A stretch of 64,000 nucleotides of DNA from Pseudoalteromonas sp. SMS1 (GTDB taxonomy: Bacteria; Pseudomonadota; Gammaproteobacteria; Enterobacterales; Alteromonadaceae), in the NCBI RefSeq assembly GCF_021530565.1, contig NZ_JAKGBI010000013.1, forward strand, positions 62,001-126,000, read 5' to 3'. A program made the translations under genes and the position numbers. Shown piece after piece: positions 9,480-19,324 of the stretch. Numbering within the stretch: position 1 is the first letter of the stretch; each line of letters begins with the position of its first letter. Under the pieces are notes generated by a model. It was not told where the DNA came from. It searched no databases and saw nothing but the letters and a program-made list of their open reading frames with translations.

Positions 9480-10976
9480 ATGAATAAGTACGGCAATCAG
9501 CTTATTAAGCTAATGCAGATTGGCTTAATTCCGCTTGCCATGACCTGTTCCGGTCTCTCGTACGCACAACCAAGCAATCAATTACTGACCCCTTGTTATG
9601 TAGATGGCCTCGAAGATAGGTTAATGTGCGGCTCTATAAGCCAACCGCTGTCGAAACACGCTGACAGCGAATCAATCGATATCCACTTTGCTGTTATACC
9701 TGCAATTAAAGAAACAAAACCAAATGAAGCCGTGCTTGCCTTTGCTGGTGGCCCGGGTCAATCTGCGATAGAAGTTGCTGCAATTTTTGCCCGCAATTTA
9801 CGCTATGCTCGAGAAAATCGAGATATTATTTTAGTGGACCAAAGAGGGACTGGTAAATCGCGACTACTGCAATGTGATACTGAAAGCTTAAAGGAACAAT
9901 TTGCGTTTAATGATTCCGCAGTCCCGTTATTTAAATTAGCCAAAGAAGAAACAGAAGTGTGTCAGCGCAAGCTTAAAACGGATCTATCTCACTTTACCAC
10001 CTCTGCCGCAGCAAGCGATTTTGAAGCAGTTAGAGTCGCACTCGGTTATCAAACAGTTCATTTGTATGGCGCATCTTATGGTACGCGTATCGCGCAAGAA
10101 TATATGCGCCAGTACCCTAACTCTGTTTCAACGGCGGTATTAGATGGCGTTGTACCTATGCAACAAAGTTTGGTTGCCATAGGTAAAGCGATAGATGAGT
10201 CACTTAACGCGCTATTTCAACGTTGTGCTGAAGATGCAACTTGCCATACGCAGTATCCAAACCTTGTTGCTGATTTCCAAGCATTGTTAGATAAGCTGCA
10301 AGCTTCACCTATCCGAGTATCGGTCAGGCATCCGCGTACGTTTGAAAACATAGAGCTGGTGCTTACGGAAAGCAAATTACGTGGTGCAATTCGCATGGCG
10401 TTGTATAGTCATACAACCAGAGCACTCGTTCCTTTAGTGATAGATTCAGCAAATCAAGGTAATTTTAACCCTTTGGTCGGATTACTTGGAAATGAAAATA
10501 CATTTGGCGCCATTGCAATGGGGATGCACAGTGCCATTACCTGTGGTGAAGACTGGCCAAATATGAGCCTTGAAGATAAGAATAAATATGCGGAATCGTA
10601 CTTCGGTCGATTGATGATCGAATCACTTGATGCGAGCTGTCCAGTATGGCAAGTAGAACCAGTTGATAAATCTTTTTATCAACCACTCAAGACAGATACC
10701 CCTGTTTTACTCTTGTCTGGAGGGCTGGATCCGGCGACCCCACCAAGTTGGGCCGAGCTCGCGATGACAAACATGAGCAATGCACTGCATCTAATTGCGC
10801 AAACAGCAACTCATGGCGTCGCGTCGCAAACTTGTGCGAATAAGTTGATTGGTCAATTTATCGATACGGGCAGTAGTGACGGCTTGGATGCAAAGTGTTT
10901 GGATAAAGACAATACAAAACAGTATTTCATGAACATTAATGGACCAGTTGCAAGCCAAAGTAGTAAGGAGCTGTGA
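9480..10976 (+). CDS. Secreted alpha/beta-hydrolase, tripeptidyl-aminopeptidase-like (S33)
   Basis: The 498-residue protein starts with a cleavable-looking signal peptide ending near SYAQ, so it is periplasmic or secreted. The oxyanion region FAGGPGQS precedes the nucleophile elbow GASYG (Ser about 199). A C-terminal SGGLDPATPP supplies the acidic residue and THGV the histidine, as in TAP-like/S33 serine peptidases that release N-terminal residues or short peptides. Six or more cysteines suggest disulfides. The stop codon overlaps the start of the ABC ATPase gene (TGATG), and a 4-bp overlap links that gene to the permease, so the three genes form one translationally coupled operon. A role in peptide breakdown or export coupled to the transporter is an inference. 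Confidence 0.85.
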   Translation: MNKYGNQLIKLMQIGLIPLAMTCSGLSYAQPSNQLLTPCYVDGLEDRLMCGSISQPLSKHADSESIDIHFAVIPAIKETKPNEAVLAFAGGPGQSAIEVAAIFARNLRYARENRDIILVDQRGTGKSRLLQCDTESLKEQFAFNDSAVPLFKLAKEETEVCQRKLKTDLSHFTTSAAASDFEAVRVALGYQTVHLYGASYGTRIAQEYMRQYPNSVSTAVLDGVVPMQQSLVAIGKAIDESLNALFQRCAEDATCHTQYPNLVADFQALLDKLQASPIRVSVRHPRTFENIELVLTESKLRGAIRMALYSHTTRALVPLVIDSANQGNFNPLVGLLGNENTFGAIAMGMHSAITCGEDWPNMSLEDKNKYAESYFGRLMIESLDASCPVWQVEPVDKSFYQPLKTDTPVLLLSGGLDPATPPSWAELAMTNMSNALHLIAQTATHGVASQTCANKLIGQFIDTGSSDGLDAKCLDKDNTKQYFMNINGPVASQSSKEL

Positions 10977-11710
10977 TGATAGAAGTTACTGACTTAAGAA
11001 AAACTATCGGTAACGTTCAAGCCTTAAATGGCCTGAGTTTTAGGGCAGAAAACGGTAAAATAACGGGTTTACTTGGACCAAATGGCGCAGGTAAAACTAC
11101 GTGTTTACGTACCGTATTTGGTTTGCTGCAAGCGGACAGTGGAGAAGCCAAAATAGATGACGTAGACGTTGCCTTAGATCCCATGTCAGCAAAACAGCAA
11201 TTAGGTCTTTTCCCAGATCCCTGTGGGCTTTATGAACGTCTAACGCCAAGAGAATATATTCAGTTCTTTGCTGAGCTTAGCGGTATGAGTACAAAAGAAG
11301 CAAAATCCGCAACGCAAAGCGTGCTGGATAAATTAAAAATGAATGATATTGCCGACAGGAAATGCCAAGGCTTTTCTCAAGGGCAAAGAATGAAAACCGC
11401 ACTTGCTCAAGCGATTGTGCATGAACCAACAAACATTATTTTGGATGAACCTACACGTGGTCTTGATGTGATGAGTACACGGATTTTAAGAGAGTTGCTG
11501 TTGATGTTAAAAGCACAAGGCCACTGTGTTTTGTTCTCTAGCCACGTAATGCAAGAAGTTGCCGCGTTATGTGATCATGTTGTTGTAATGGTCAAAGGGA
11601 AGGTTGTCGCACAAGGCTCCCCGCAAGCGCTGTGTGATAAAACTCAAAAAGACTCCTTAGAAGAAGCATTTATCACATTAATCGGGTCTGATGAGGGCTT
11701 GGCTGCATGA
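10976..11710 (+). CDS. ABC transporter ATP-binding protein (NatA-like)
   Basis: The 244-residue ATPase has Walker A GPNGAGKTT, signature FSQGQRMK, Walker B ILDEPTRGLD and the switch histidine in SSHVMQEV. This is the compact single-subunit form typical of ABC-2 export systems such as NatA. I start it at ATG 10976, five bases after AAGGAG; a GTG three bases earlier is too close to the ribosome site. It must pair with the permease encoded next, with which it shares an ATGA overlap. The substrate is unknown; the NatAB similarity would suggest ion or small-molecule export. Confidence 0.92.
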   Translation: MIEVTDLRKTIGNVQALNGLSFRAENGKITGLLGPNGAGKTTCLRTVFGLLQADSGEAKIDDVDVALDPMSAKQQLGLFPDPCGLYERLTPREYIQFFAELSGMSTKEAKSATQSVLDKLKMNDIADRKCQGFSQGQRMKTALAQAIVHEPTNIILDEPTRGLDVMSTRILRELLLMLKAQGHCVLFSSHVMQEVAALCDHVVVMVKGKVVAQGSPQALCDKTQKDSLEEAFITLIGSDEGLAA

Positions 11711-12843
11711 TGAAATTAACTCAAGTCCTTTATAAAAAAGAAATGTTAGACGCAAGCCGCGATAAGCGCTCTGTTATGGCAGGTTTATACTACGCCATTG
11801 GTGCTCCCATTGTTATGTGTTTGTTGTTTACTGTGCTTCTCAAGCAATTAAGCTCTCCAGACGCTTTGGAAATCACCATTAAAAATGCCAACGCAGCTCC
11901 TAGCCTTGTCAGTTACCTAGAGGGACAAGATATTAGCCATGGAGAATCGGCCAGTGTGAAGGCGATAACACTTGTCATTAGTCAAAATTATGCACTTAAC
12001 ATGTCTCAAGGCAAAAGTGCTGACGTAACGATTATTGCTGATAAGTCCGACAATAAACTGATTAAGTCTGTCCGCCGCCTTGAAGCTGCACTGGCTCGTT
12101 ATAACGCCGAAGTTACTGGCCTACGTTTGATTTCCCGAGGCATAGATCCAAGCATTATGCGCGCTGTGAATGTGCAAACACAAGATCAGGCGACGCCGGA
12201 TTCAAAAGGTGGTATGTTTCTTGGCATCGCGACCTTATCCATTATCATTGCACTTTTTTATTCGGCAATGAATCTTGCGATTGATACTAGTGCAGGCGAG
12301 CGTGAGCGTAACTCGCTGGCTTTATTGCTGAGTCATCCATTAAGTAGTACCCAAATCGTGTTAGCAAAAGTTGCGGCAATCGCGAGCTACTCTATGATTG
12401 GATTAGTTCTTGTGTTAGTTGTCTCTAAGTTTGCATATGGCATGGTTCCGTGGGAACAGTTAGGGTTCAGCATCAATATAGATGCCACGTTTATCTTATT
12501 TTGTACATTCATCGGCATACCAATCGCATTGATGTCAGCCAGTTTGCTAGTATGTGTGTCATTTATGGCGAAGTCATTTAAAGAAGCCCAATCATACGTC
12601 GCGTTTGTACTATTTGTACCGATAGGTTTGAGTATGATGACGACCTATGACATTGCTACCGATTACGTACAGTGGATACCCATTGCAGCTCAACAGTATG
12701 CGATGATAGAGGTGATCAAAGGCAATGAATTACCATTAATGCAGGTCTTATTGTCTTCTTTTAGTACGTTAGGCTTATTCGTGATTTTCACTATGTTAAG
12801 CAGTAGAATGCTAAAAAGTGAAAAGGTCGTGTTTGGCCTGTAA
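11707..12843 (+). CDS. ABC-2 type transporter permease (NatB-like)
   Basis: The 378-residue membrane protein has one N-terminal transmembrane helix (about 22-42), a large extracytoplasmic segment of about 140 residues, and a C-terminal block of five to six helices. The conserved ABC-2 element SAGERERNSLALLLSHPLSS lies at the membrane border. This topology is that of NatB/YhaP permeases. It is the last gene of the peptidase-ATPase-permease operon and begins inside the ATPase stop codon. No periplasmic partner or outer-membrane channel is encoded nearby. Confidence 0.88.
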   Translation: MMKLTQVLYKKEMLDASRDKRSVMAGLYYAIGAPIVMCLLFTVLLKQLSSPDALEITIKNANAAPSLVSYLEGQDISHGESASVKAITLVISQNYALNMSQGKSADVTIIADKSDNKLIKSVRRLEAALARYNAEVTGLRLISRGIDPSIMRAVNVQTQDQATPDSKGGMFLGIATLSIIIALFYSAMNLAIDTSAGERERNSLALLLSHPLSSTQIVLAKVAAIASYSMIGLVLVLVVSKFAYGMVPWEQLGFSINIDATFILFCTFIGIPIALMSASLLVCVSFMAKSFKEAQSYVAFVLFVPIGLSMMTTYDIATDYVQWIPIAAQQYAMIEVIKGNELPLMQVLLSSFSTLGLFVIFTMLSSRMLKSEKVVFGL

Positions 12844-12857
12844 GGCGGGTAAAGCAC

Positions 12858-12884
12858 AGTCAGTCAAGTTAACCTTGGCTGACT
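12858..12884. terminator. Hairpin between convergent genes
   Basis: AGTCAGTCAAG and CTTGGCTGACT form an 11-bp stem (one G-T wobble) with a 5-nt loop between the ABC permease and the GGDEF gene, overlapping the stop codon of the latter. There is no clear T-run, so its role as a terminator is uncertain. Confidence 0.4.
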
Positions 12885-14832
12885 AAGCCATTATAATGCA
12901 ATTTCTTCCGCTGCTTTTTGCTTGATATAGTCCAACATCTAGTTTGCTATAGATTTTATCGAGATTACTGACGTTGTTTTGATAGGTTAACAAAGAAAAG
13001 CTCGCCGTAACTGTAAATGTTTTACCAGCTTCGCTTGTCATTGTCATCATGCTCAGTTTTTGACGAAACTCATCTACTAAATCGAATAACACTTTATCAC
13101 TTAAGCTTGGCACAAAAAGCATAAACTCTTCACCTCCAAATCGAGCAAATAAAGTAGATTTTGGAAAAAACTGGTTCACTAATTCAGCGGTTTTTTCCAA
13201 AACTAAATCCCCAGTCGGGTGACCATATAGGTCGTTAACCTGTTTAAAGTGGTCCAAATCAAACAATACTAAGCCATGCTTTTTGCCAATAGCAGGTGCG
13301 CCTACTCGAGTAATGCGATTGACAAAGGCGCCTCGATTCAACGCGTCCGTTAAGTTATCATGTTGTGCTCGGTATTTGTGTTTGTTGTAACCTCGTAAGC
13401 TCAAAAATAGCAGTACTAGAGAAAAGAAAATAATGATTGCGTGGTATTGCTGTCTTTCTTCTAAGCGTGAGATATGCTGCTGTTGTAAATTATTGTTTTT
13501 CTCTAACCTAACGTTTTTTAATTGCTGAGCTGTAACCTCAAGTTCCGACTCCAAAGCAATCATCGCTTGCATGCTTTTTTGAGCGTTTAATTGCTCCTTT
13601 TCAAAAAGTAGTTGGTTACTGTATTGATAAGCTTGTTCAAAATCACTTTGTTTAGCAGCAAGCTCAGCCAGTAATTCTAAACTACGAATGAGATGCGCTT
13701 TATCATTTACGCTCATTGCTAAATCGTGTGCTATTTGAGCCTGTATAATGGCTTTATTCGTTTCCCCAAGCGTTTGCATGTTTTCAGCTGCGTGAATACG
13801 GATATCTGTAATCAAGTTGATATTATCTGTTACGCTAATGAGAGAAAGGGCGGTATTAATTGCATCGCTTGCTTTCGTTGTTTGTTTTAAATTTGTGAAT
13901 ACCTTAGCTTTTTGCACCAATGCATAAGCTTTTCGATACGCGTTGTCGAACTTTACATATAATTGGTAAGCTTTATCCAGCCACATAAGTGCTTCTTGGT
14001 ATTGGTTCGCACGATTTGCAACGATTCCTAAATTGAGCATTGTTAGGGCGACTTTATACTCATTATTTTGTAGCTTTCTGAGTTCCAGTGACTTTGTTAA
14101 ATACTTGGTTGCATCGTCAAATTTCCCTAGATCTAAGTAAGTTAGCGCTAAATTATTGTAATATGGGGCTTTATTGGCTTCATATTGGGTATTGGCGATT
14201 GCTTGCTGGTACATTTCAATCGCTAAGACGTGATCACCGTTGAAATTGGCATTGAGAGCTTTGACGTTGTGTAAAGAGTTGACGCCCCAAAACTGGTCAT
14301 TCATTTTTTGTACGTTTCGTTCAACTTCTTTGATGTGGTGAGTGAGTTGCACATAGTTTGCGAGGGAAATCTTTACGTTGATGTAAAATAGCTCTACGGT
14401 CGCTATCACTGCCGGTTCTTCGAGTTCATATGCTTTGGCAATTGCTTGCTTAAATTCATGCATTGTCTGTGAATACAGGTTCTCGTGAGCAACAACCAGT
14501 CCAGATACAATGTGTTGCAAAACGTCGTCGTACAAGTTGTCTGAGTAGATAATGACTTCGTTTAGTGACACACTCTTTTTCAATGCGATGGCGGTTCTTG
14601 CCAATGTCGCGCCTACGTAGATACGCTCAGAGCCCGGAGGGAGTGTATTTACTTGTTGTTGCAAAAACTGAAAAGCTAACTGTGTATCTTCAGCACGCAA
14701 CTTATTATAAACCTGTTGCCAGTTACTTTCTGAGGGAACTGAAGCAGAGAGAAAAAAAGATGTGCTGAGAAATAGCAATAGGACAACTAAAATGCGCAAA
14801 AACTCGAACCTAAAGAGTAAATAATTGCACAT
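12883..14832 (-). CDS. Membrane TPR-repeat diguanylate cyclase (GGDEF protein)
   Basis: An N-terminal hydrophobic signal or anchor is followed by a periplasmic tetratricopeptide array (about 180-400, e.g. ALTYLDLGKFDDATKYLTKSLEL), a Gln-rich coiled coil, a transmembrane helix (IIIFFSLVLLFLSL) and a cytosolic GGDEF domain. The active-site loop reads GGEEF and the substrate motif FDLDHFKQVND is intact, so it should make cyclic-di-GMP from GTP. The allosteric inhibition motif RxxD expected just before GGEEF is replaced by PKST. The start is uncertain: ATG 14832, TTG 14865 or TTG 14799, the last giving the cleanest signal peptide. This TPR-TM-GGDEF design is common in Alteromonadales. Confidence 0.85.
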   Translation of the reverse strand: MCNYLLFRFEFLRILVVLLLFLSTSFFLSASVPSESNWQQVYNKLRAEDTQLAFQFLQQQVNTLPPGSERIYVGATLARTAIALKKSVSLNEVIIYSDNLYDDVLQHIVSGLVVAHENLYSQTMHEFKQAIAKAYELEEPAVIATVELFYINVKISLANYVQLTHHIKEVERNVQKMNDQFWGVNSLHNVKALNANFNGDHVLAIEMYQQAIANTQYEANKAPYYNNLALTYLDLGKFDDATKYLTKSLELRKLQNNEYKVALTMLNLGIVANRANQYQEALMWLDKAYQLYVKFDNAYRKAYALVQKAKVFTNLKQTTKASDAINTALSLISVTDNINLITDIRIHAAENMQTLGETNKAIIQAQIAHDLAMSVNDKAHLIRSLELLAELAAKQSDFEQAYQYSNQLLFEKEQLNAQKSMQAMIALESELEVTAQQLKNVRLEKNNNLQQQHISRLEERQQYHAIIIFFSLVLLFLSLRGYNKHKYRAQHDNLTDALNRGAFVNRITRVGAPAIGKKHGLVLFDLDHFKQVNDLYGHPTGDLVLEKTAELVNQFFPKSTLFARFGGEEFMLFVPSLSDKVLFDLVDEFRQKLSMMTMTSEAGKTFTVTASFSLLTYQNNVSNLDKIYSKLDVGLYQAKSSGRNCIIMA

Positions 14833-14897
14833 AGTAACATAATCGATAGCTGATTTTACAGTCAATAAGTTGTTATGATTTGTAATCGAGTCGGAGT

Positions 14898-14924
14898 AAA
14901 AACGCCAGCAAAGCTGGCGTTTTT
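14898..14924 (-). terminator. Terminator of the RND efflux operon
   Basis: AAAAACGCCAGC and GCTGGCGTTTTT form a perfect 12-bp stem with a 3-nt loop, 12 bp beyond the stop of the RND pump gene, and end in a T-run on either strand. It can act in both directions. Confidence 0.92.
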
Positions 14925-14935
14925 ATATCTCAGTT

Positions 14936-17900
14936 CTATGCGAGATCTTCCTGAGTATCGGTGTGATCCTTTTTATGATGATCGGCGATTTCTTTCGCGA
15001 GGGCTTGTTTCGAACGCTTTTCGGTAAACTTTCGCGTCGTTAACCAGTAAAAAAACAAAGGCACGAAAAACACGGCGAGGAAGGTCGCGGCCATCATACC
15101 ACCCATCACCCCGGTACCAACGCTATGTCTTGCGCCTGCACCAGCGCCAGAGCTGAGCACCAGTGGTACTACACCAAGAATAAATGCAAGCGATGTCATG
15201 ATGATTGGGCGAAACCTCAATCTTGCTGCTTCGAGTGCAGCGGCGCTTGCACTCCAACCTTGTTGGTACTTCATCAGGGCGTACTCGACGATTAAAATTG
15301 CGTTCTTACTTGCTAAGCCAAGCAAGGTAACAAGTCCAATTTGGAAGTACACGTCGTTAGTCAGTCCTGCTACCCAGATAGAAACTAACGCGCCAAAAGT
15401 GCCAAAAGGTAGCGCGAGTAATACTGAAATAGGCAATGACCAGCGTTCATAGAGTGCCGCAAGGATTAAAAATACCATCACAACAGCCAGTCCAAGCGCC
15501 AAGCCGGTCGTACCAGAGCTGCGTTTTTCTTGGAATGCAGAAGCTGTCCACTCGAATGTCATATCCGGCGGGAGAACCTCCGCTGCAATACGTTCGATTT
15601 CAGCAATTGCTTGACCAGAGCTATAACCGGGTGCTGCATTCCCCATCAGTTTCACAGCTGATAAGTTGTTGTAGCGATGTAAGCTTTCGGGGCCCCTAGC
15701 AAACTCAATATCGGTAAAAGCAGAAATAGGCACCATGTCACCTTGATTATTCTTAACGTAAATTCGGCCAACGTCTTGCGGTGTCATTCTAAACTGTGCT
15801 TCAGCAGATAAAATCACCTGCCATGAGCGACCAAATTTGTTGAAGTCGTTGACATAGTAGTTGCCTAAGTTTGCTGCTAATGCGTTAAATGCTGAGTTGA
15901 TATTAACACCCATTGCTCTTGCTTGTTCTCTGTCCATATGAACTTCAAGTTGTGGCGCATCGGGACGCCAAAGGGTTTGCAGCCCACCTAAAATAGGACT
16001 TTGCTGGGCGGCATTCATCATCAGCTGCATGCCTTGTTTGAGTTTTTCTGGATCTGCGCCGGTTTTATTTTGCAAATAAAACTCAAAACCACCTGTGGTA
16101 CCCAAGCCAAAAATTGCCGGAGGGTTGAATGCCAATACTAAGGCTTCATTAATATGAGCGGTTTTCATAAACAGTTCACCGACCAAAGACTTAGAATCCA
16201 CTTCACGTTCATCCCAATGCGTTTGAGTAATGAACAGAGTTGCGGCATTATTTTTGTAACCACCACCTAAAAAGTCAAAACCCGTAAACGCAACCACGTT
16301 TTCATTGGCAGGGTTAGACTGTGCGGCCTCAACAACTTGTTTTGTCACTTCGGTTGTTCTTTCTAGTGACGTACCATCTGGCAAGAACACCGCGCTGATA
16401 TAAAAGCCTTGATCCTCATCGGGAACCAACGAGCCGGGTGTTTTTTGCCATAAGAAAACTGTGGCGCCAACCATTGTGGACATGAGAATAAACCCTAAAG
16501 CCCCACGACGGATCATAAAGCTCACTGACCCGACATATTTTCCTGTTACGCGCGTAAACCAATTATTAAACCACAAGAAAAAGCGTGCAGTTTGCTTGTC
16601 TTCATGTTTTAAAATTAAGACACACAATGCCGGTGTCATGGTAAGTGCAACGACGCCAGATAAGCTCACGGAAATCGATATTGTGATGGCAAATTGACGG
16701 AATAGTTCGCCTGTTAACCCACCCAAAAACGCGATAGGGATGAACACTGAACAAAGAACCAATACAATGGCGACAACCGGTCCACTGACTTCTTCCATGG
16801 CTTTATAGGCTGCTTCTCGTGCGCTGACGTGTTGTTCATGCATAATACGTTCAACGTTCTCTAGCACGACGATGGCATCATCGACGACAATACCGATGGA
16901 TAGCACCATACCGAATAAGGTCAATGTATTGATGGAGTATCCCAGCATGTATAATCCAGCAAATGTGCCCAACAAAGATACGGGCACGGCCAAGGTTGGT
17001 ATAAGCGTTGCGCGCCAATTTTGTAAAAATAAATACACGACAAGGAAAACCAGTACCATTGCTTCACCGAGTGTGATTAGTACCTCTCGAATCGAAACTT
17101 CAACAAATCGCGTTGTATCGTATGAGTTTAGGTGAGCTAATCCCTGAGGAAATTGCGTTTTAAGGTTGGCAATTTCTGCTTCTACTTCGTTGGCCACATC
17201 CAGTGCGTTCGCACCTGGCTGGAGGAATATACCCAATAACACAGCATCTTTGCCATTTATAGTTCCGTTAAAATTGTAATCTTTAGAACCTAACTCAACA
17301 CGTGCGATGTCTTTAAGCCTCAATGTCGAGCCATCTGAATTAGCACGAATGATAATGTTTTCAAACTCTTCTGGTGTAGACAAACGACCTTGAGCGGTGA
17401 CACTGTAAACTAATTCCTGTGGGCTTGCTGAAGTAGGTGTTGCGCCAATGCTACCCGCTGCATATTGTGAGTTTTGTTCTCGAATCGAACTCGTGACTTC
17501 TTCCACGGTGACTTTAAGCTGGCTCATGATGTCTGGGCGCAACCAAATCCGCATGGCGTAATCTCTTGCGCCGAAAATCTGAACATTGGTAGTACCAGGA
17601 ATGCGTTTAATGTTATCCAGAATGTTCATCGTCACATAGTTGGACGTCCACAAACTGGAACGGCTGTTATCAGGCGAGTAAAACGCATGCACCTGCAAAA
17701 AACTAGACGAGCCTTTTGCAACCACTACGCCTTGTCTGCGTGTTTCTTCTGGTAGCCTAGCTTCAACCTGTTTAACACGGTTATTCACATCAACTGCAGC
17801 TTGGTCCACGTCTGTGCCAATCTCGAATGTGACGGTAATGGTCGTCGCACCTGAACTGCTGCTGATAGACTCCATATACATCATGCCTTCAACGCCTGTG

Positions 17901-18109
17901 ATGGCATTTTCTATGGGCGCTGCAACGGTTTGTTCTAAAACATCCGCAGAAGCTCCAGGGTACACAGCAGTAACTTGTACTTGAGGTGGCGAGATTTCAG
18001 GGTACTGGGCAACGGGCAGGGTGCGCATCGCTGCTAGGCCAGCAAGGACAATAACAATTGAAATTACAAAGGCAAAAATAGGCCTATCAATAAAGTATTT
18101 AGAGAACAT
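14936..18109 (-). CDS. RND multidrug efflux inner-membrane pump (AcrB/MexB family, HAE1)
   Basis: The 1057-residue proton-driven transporter has the family N-terminus (FIDRPIFAFVISIVI), twelve expected membrane helices and two large periplasmic loops. The proton-relay Asp pair appears in GIVVDDAIVVLENVER and the relay lysine in ASKNAILIVEYA. Size and both pseudo-repeats match AcrB (1049). It lies 5 bp after the adaptor gene and is clearly co-transcribed with it. No outer-membrane channel gene follows, so it must use a TolC-type protein encoded elsewhere. The divergent TetR regulator and its candidate operators suggest repression relieved by pump substrates. Confidence 0.97.
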   Translation of the reverse strand: MFSKYFIDRPIFAFVISIVIVLAGLAAMRTLPVAQYPEISPPQVQVTAVYPGASADVLEQTVAAPIENAITGVEGMMYMESISSSSGATTITVTFEIGTDVDQAAVDVNNRVKQVEARLPEETRRQGVVVAKGSSSFLQVHAFYSPDNSRSSLWTSNYVTMNILDNIKRIPGTTNVQIFGARDYAMRIWLRPDIMSQLKVTVEEVTSSIREQNSQYAAGSIGATPTSASPQELVYSVTAQGRLSTPEEFENIIIRANSDGSTLRLKDIARVELGSKDYNFNGTINGKDAVLLGIFLQPGANALDVANEVEAEIANLKTQFPQGLAHLNSYDTTRFVEVSIREVLITLGEAMVLVFLVVYLFLQNWRATLIPTLAVPVSLLGTFAGLYMLGYSINTLTLFGMVLSIGIVVDDAIVVLENVERIMHEQHVSAREAAYKAMEEVSGPVVAIVLVLCSVFIPIAFLGGLTGELFRQFAITISISVSLSGVVALTMTPALCVLILKHEDKQTARFFLWFNNWFTRVTGKYVGSVSFMIRRGALGFILMSTMVGATVFLWQKTPGSLVPDEDQGFYISAVFLPDGTSLERTTEVTKQVVEAAQSNPANENVVAFTGFDFLGGGYKNNAATLFITQTHWDEREVDSKSLVGELFMKTAHINEALVLAFNPPAIFGLGTTGGFEFYLQNKTGADPEKLKQGMQLMMNAAQQSPILGGLQTLWRPDAPQLEVHMDREQARAMGVNINSAFNALAANLGNYYVNDFNKFGRSWQVILSAEAQFRMTPQDVGRIYVKNNQGDMVPISAFTDIEFARGPESLHRYNNLSAVKLMGNAAPGYSSGQAIAEIERIAAEVLPPDMTFEWTASAFQEKRSSGTTGLALGLAVVMVFLILAALYERWSLPISVLLALPFGTFGALVSIWVAGLTNDVYFQIGLVTLLGLASKNAILIVEYALMKYQQGWSASAAALEAARLRFRPIIMTSLAFILGVVPLVLSSGAGAGARHSVGTGVMGGMMAATFLAVFFVPLFFYWLTTRKFTEKRSKQALAKEIADHHKKDHTDTQEDLA

Positions 18110-18114
18110 AGGGC

Positions 18115-19296
18115 TTATTCTCCTTCAGCCGCTACGTTAACTGGCATACCTGGGAAGAAAATACGTGCCATCCCCTCGACGATAACAGGCTGCTGCGGTT
18201 GTAGGCCAGAACGAATGACCCACATATTTTCCCCATTTAGTTGTACCCACTCACCTACTTGCACAGGTGCAGGCAACGCCACGGTCATGCCTTTTTCATT
18301 TTCTGTTGCAACATAAACAAACTTACCAGTTCCGTTATCCAGCACTGCGCGTTGAGGTACCACTATCGCTTCATTTCTGACGGCACCACTTAATTGTACA
18401 CGTACGAATTGACCCGGCCTTAACTCACCGTTTGGGTTTGCGATTCTTGCTTGTAGTTCAGAGGTGCCGGTGAAACGGTTAACGCGTACATCGGAGAAAT
18501 TAACTTTACCTTGCTCTGCGTACACAGATCCATCCTGTAAAATAATGGTGGCGTCAAACTCATTGTTTATTGGCAGTGTTAATGTCCCAGACTCAACATC
18601 TTTTCGCATGGCTAGCTGTTCACGTTCTGAAAAGCCAAATCGCGCGCGCATATTACTGGTGTCGGTCAACTCAGTAAGTAACACGGTTGGCCCTGAAACA
18701 TAGCTGCCCTGCGACTCACGCTCTCGACCAATTATTCCTGATACCGGCGCCTTTACTTGTGCGTACTCTAAATCGAGCTGTGCTTCGTTTAAAGCGACTT
18801 TGGCTGATTCTAAATTAGCCAACGCGATGTCGTAAGCTGAAACTGCGTTGTCAAAGTCGCGTTTGGAAACAGAGCGTTCGTCTTTTAGCCTTTCTAGCCT
18901 ATCTCTTTCTCGTTTAGCTTGTTGCACGTTGGCTTGTGAGGCATGGAGTTCAGCTTGTGCCTTTTCCAGCTCAAGCTGAAAAGGTTTTAATTCAATGGTG
19001 AAAAGAGACTGACCAGCGGTTATGTATTGACCTTCGTCAAAGTTTCTTGATTGGATCAGTCCCGAGACTCTGGCTCTGATCTCAACTTCTTTGTCACCTA
19101 GTAATGTTGCAGGCAATTCAATATTGAAAGGTACGCTTTGCGTCGTCACATGGGTGACGCTAACTTTAGCTGGTTGCATACCAAACCCAGCTTGCTGTTG
19201 AGGGGCTTCCGAACAAGCACTGATCATACCTGTGGACAGCAATGCGAGTGAAAGGTGTTTAAGTTTGCGTTTAATTGATGCTGGATACATGAACAC
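18115..19296 (-). CDS. RND efflux periplasmic adaptor lipoprotein (AcrA/MexA family)
   Basis: The 393-residue membrane-fusion protein has a lipoprotein signal ending GMISAC, so it should be anchored to the inner membrane. A lipoyl-like half (VEIRARVSGLIQSRNFDEGQYI) is followed by an alpha-helical hairpin (about 100-165), the second lipoyl half (APVSGIIGRE), a beta-barrel and a membrane-proximal domain. It bridges the RND pump to an outer-membrane channel. It is the first gene of the efflux operon and sits behind a 321-bp control region shared with tetR. Confidence 0.96.
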   Translation of the reverse strand: MFMYPASIKRKLKHLSLALLSTGMISACSEAPQQQAGFGMQPAKVSVTHVTTQSVPFNIELPATLLGDKEVEIRARVSGLIQSRNFDEGQYITAGQSLFTIELKPFQLELEKAQAELHASQANVQQAKRERDRLERLKDERSVSKRDFDNAVSAYDIALANLESAKVALNEAQLDLEYAQVKAPVSGIIGRERESQGSYVSGPTVLLTELTDTSNMRARFGFSEREQLAMRKDVESGTLTLPINNEFDATIILQDGSVYAEQGKVNFSDVRVNRFTGTSELQARIANPNGELRPGQFVRVQLSGAVRNEAIVVPQRAVLDNGTGKFVYVATENEKGMTVALPAPVQVGEWVQLNGENMWVIRSGLQPQQPVIVEGMARIFFPGMPVNVAAEGE

Positions 19297-19324
19297 TCCA
19301 AATCCTATTTTATTTCGTGCTTTC

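Noticed and set aside
14936..19296. Complete tripartite efflux operon
   Set aside because: Only the adaptor and pump are present; no outer-membrane channel gene is adjacent, so I do not call a three-gene system.
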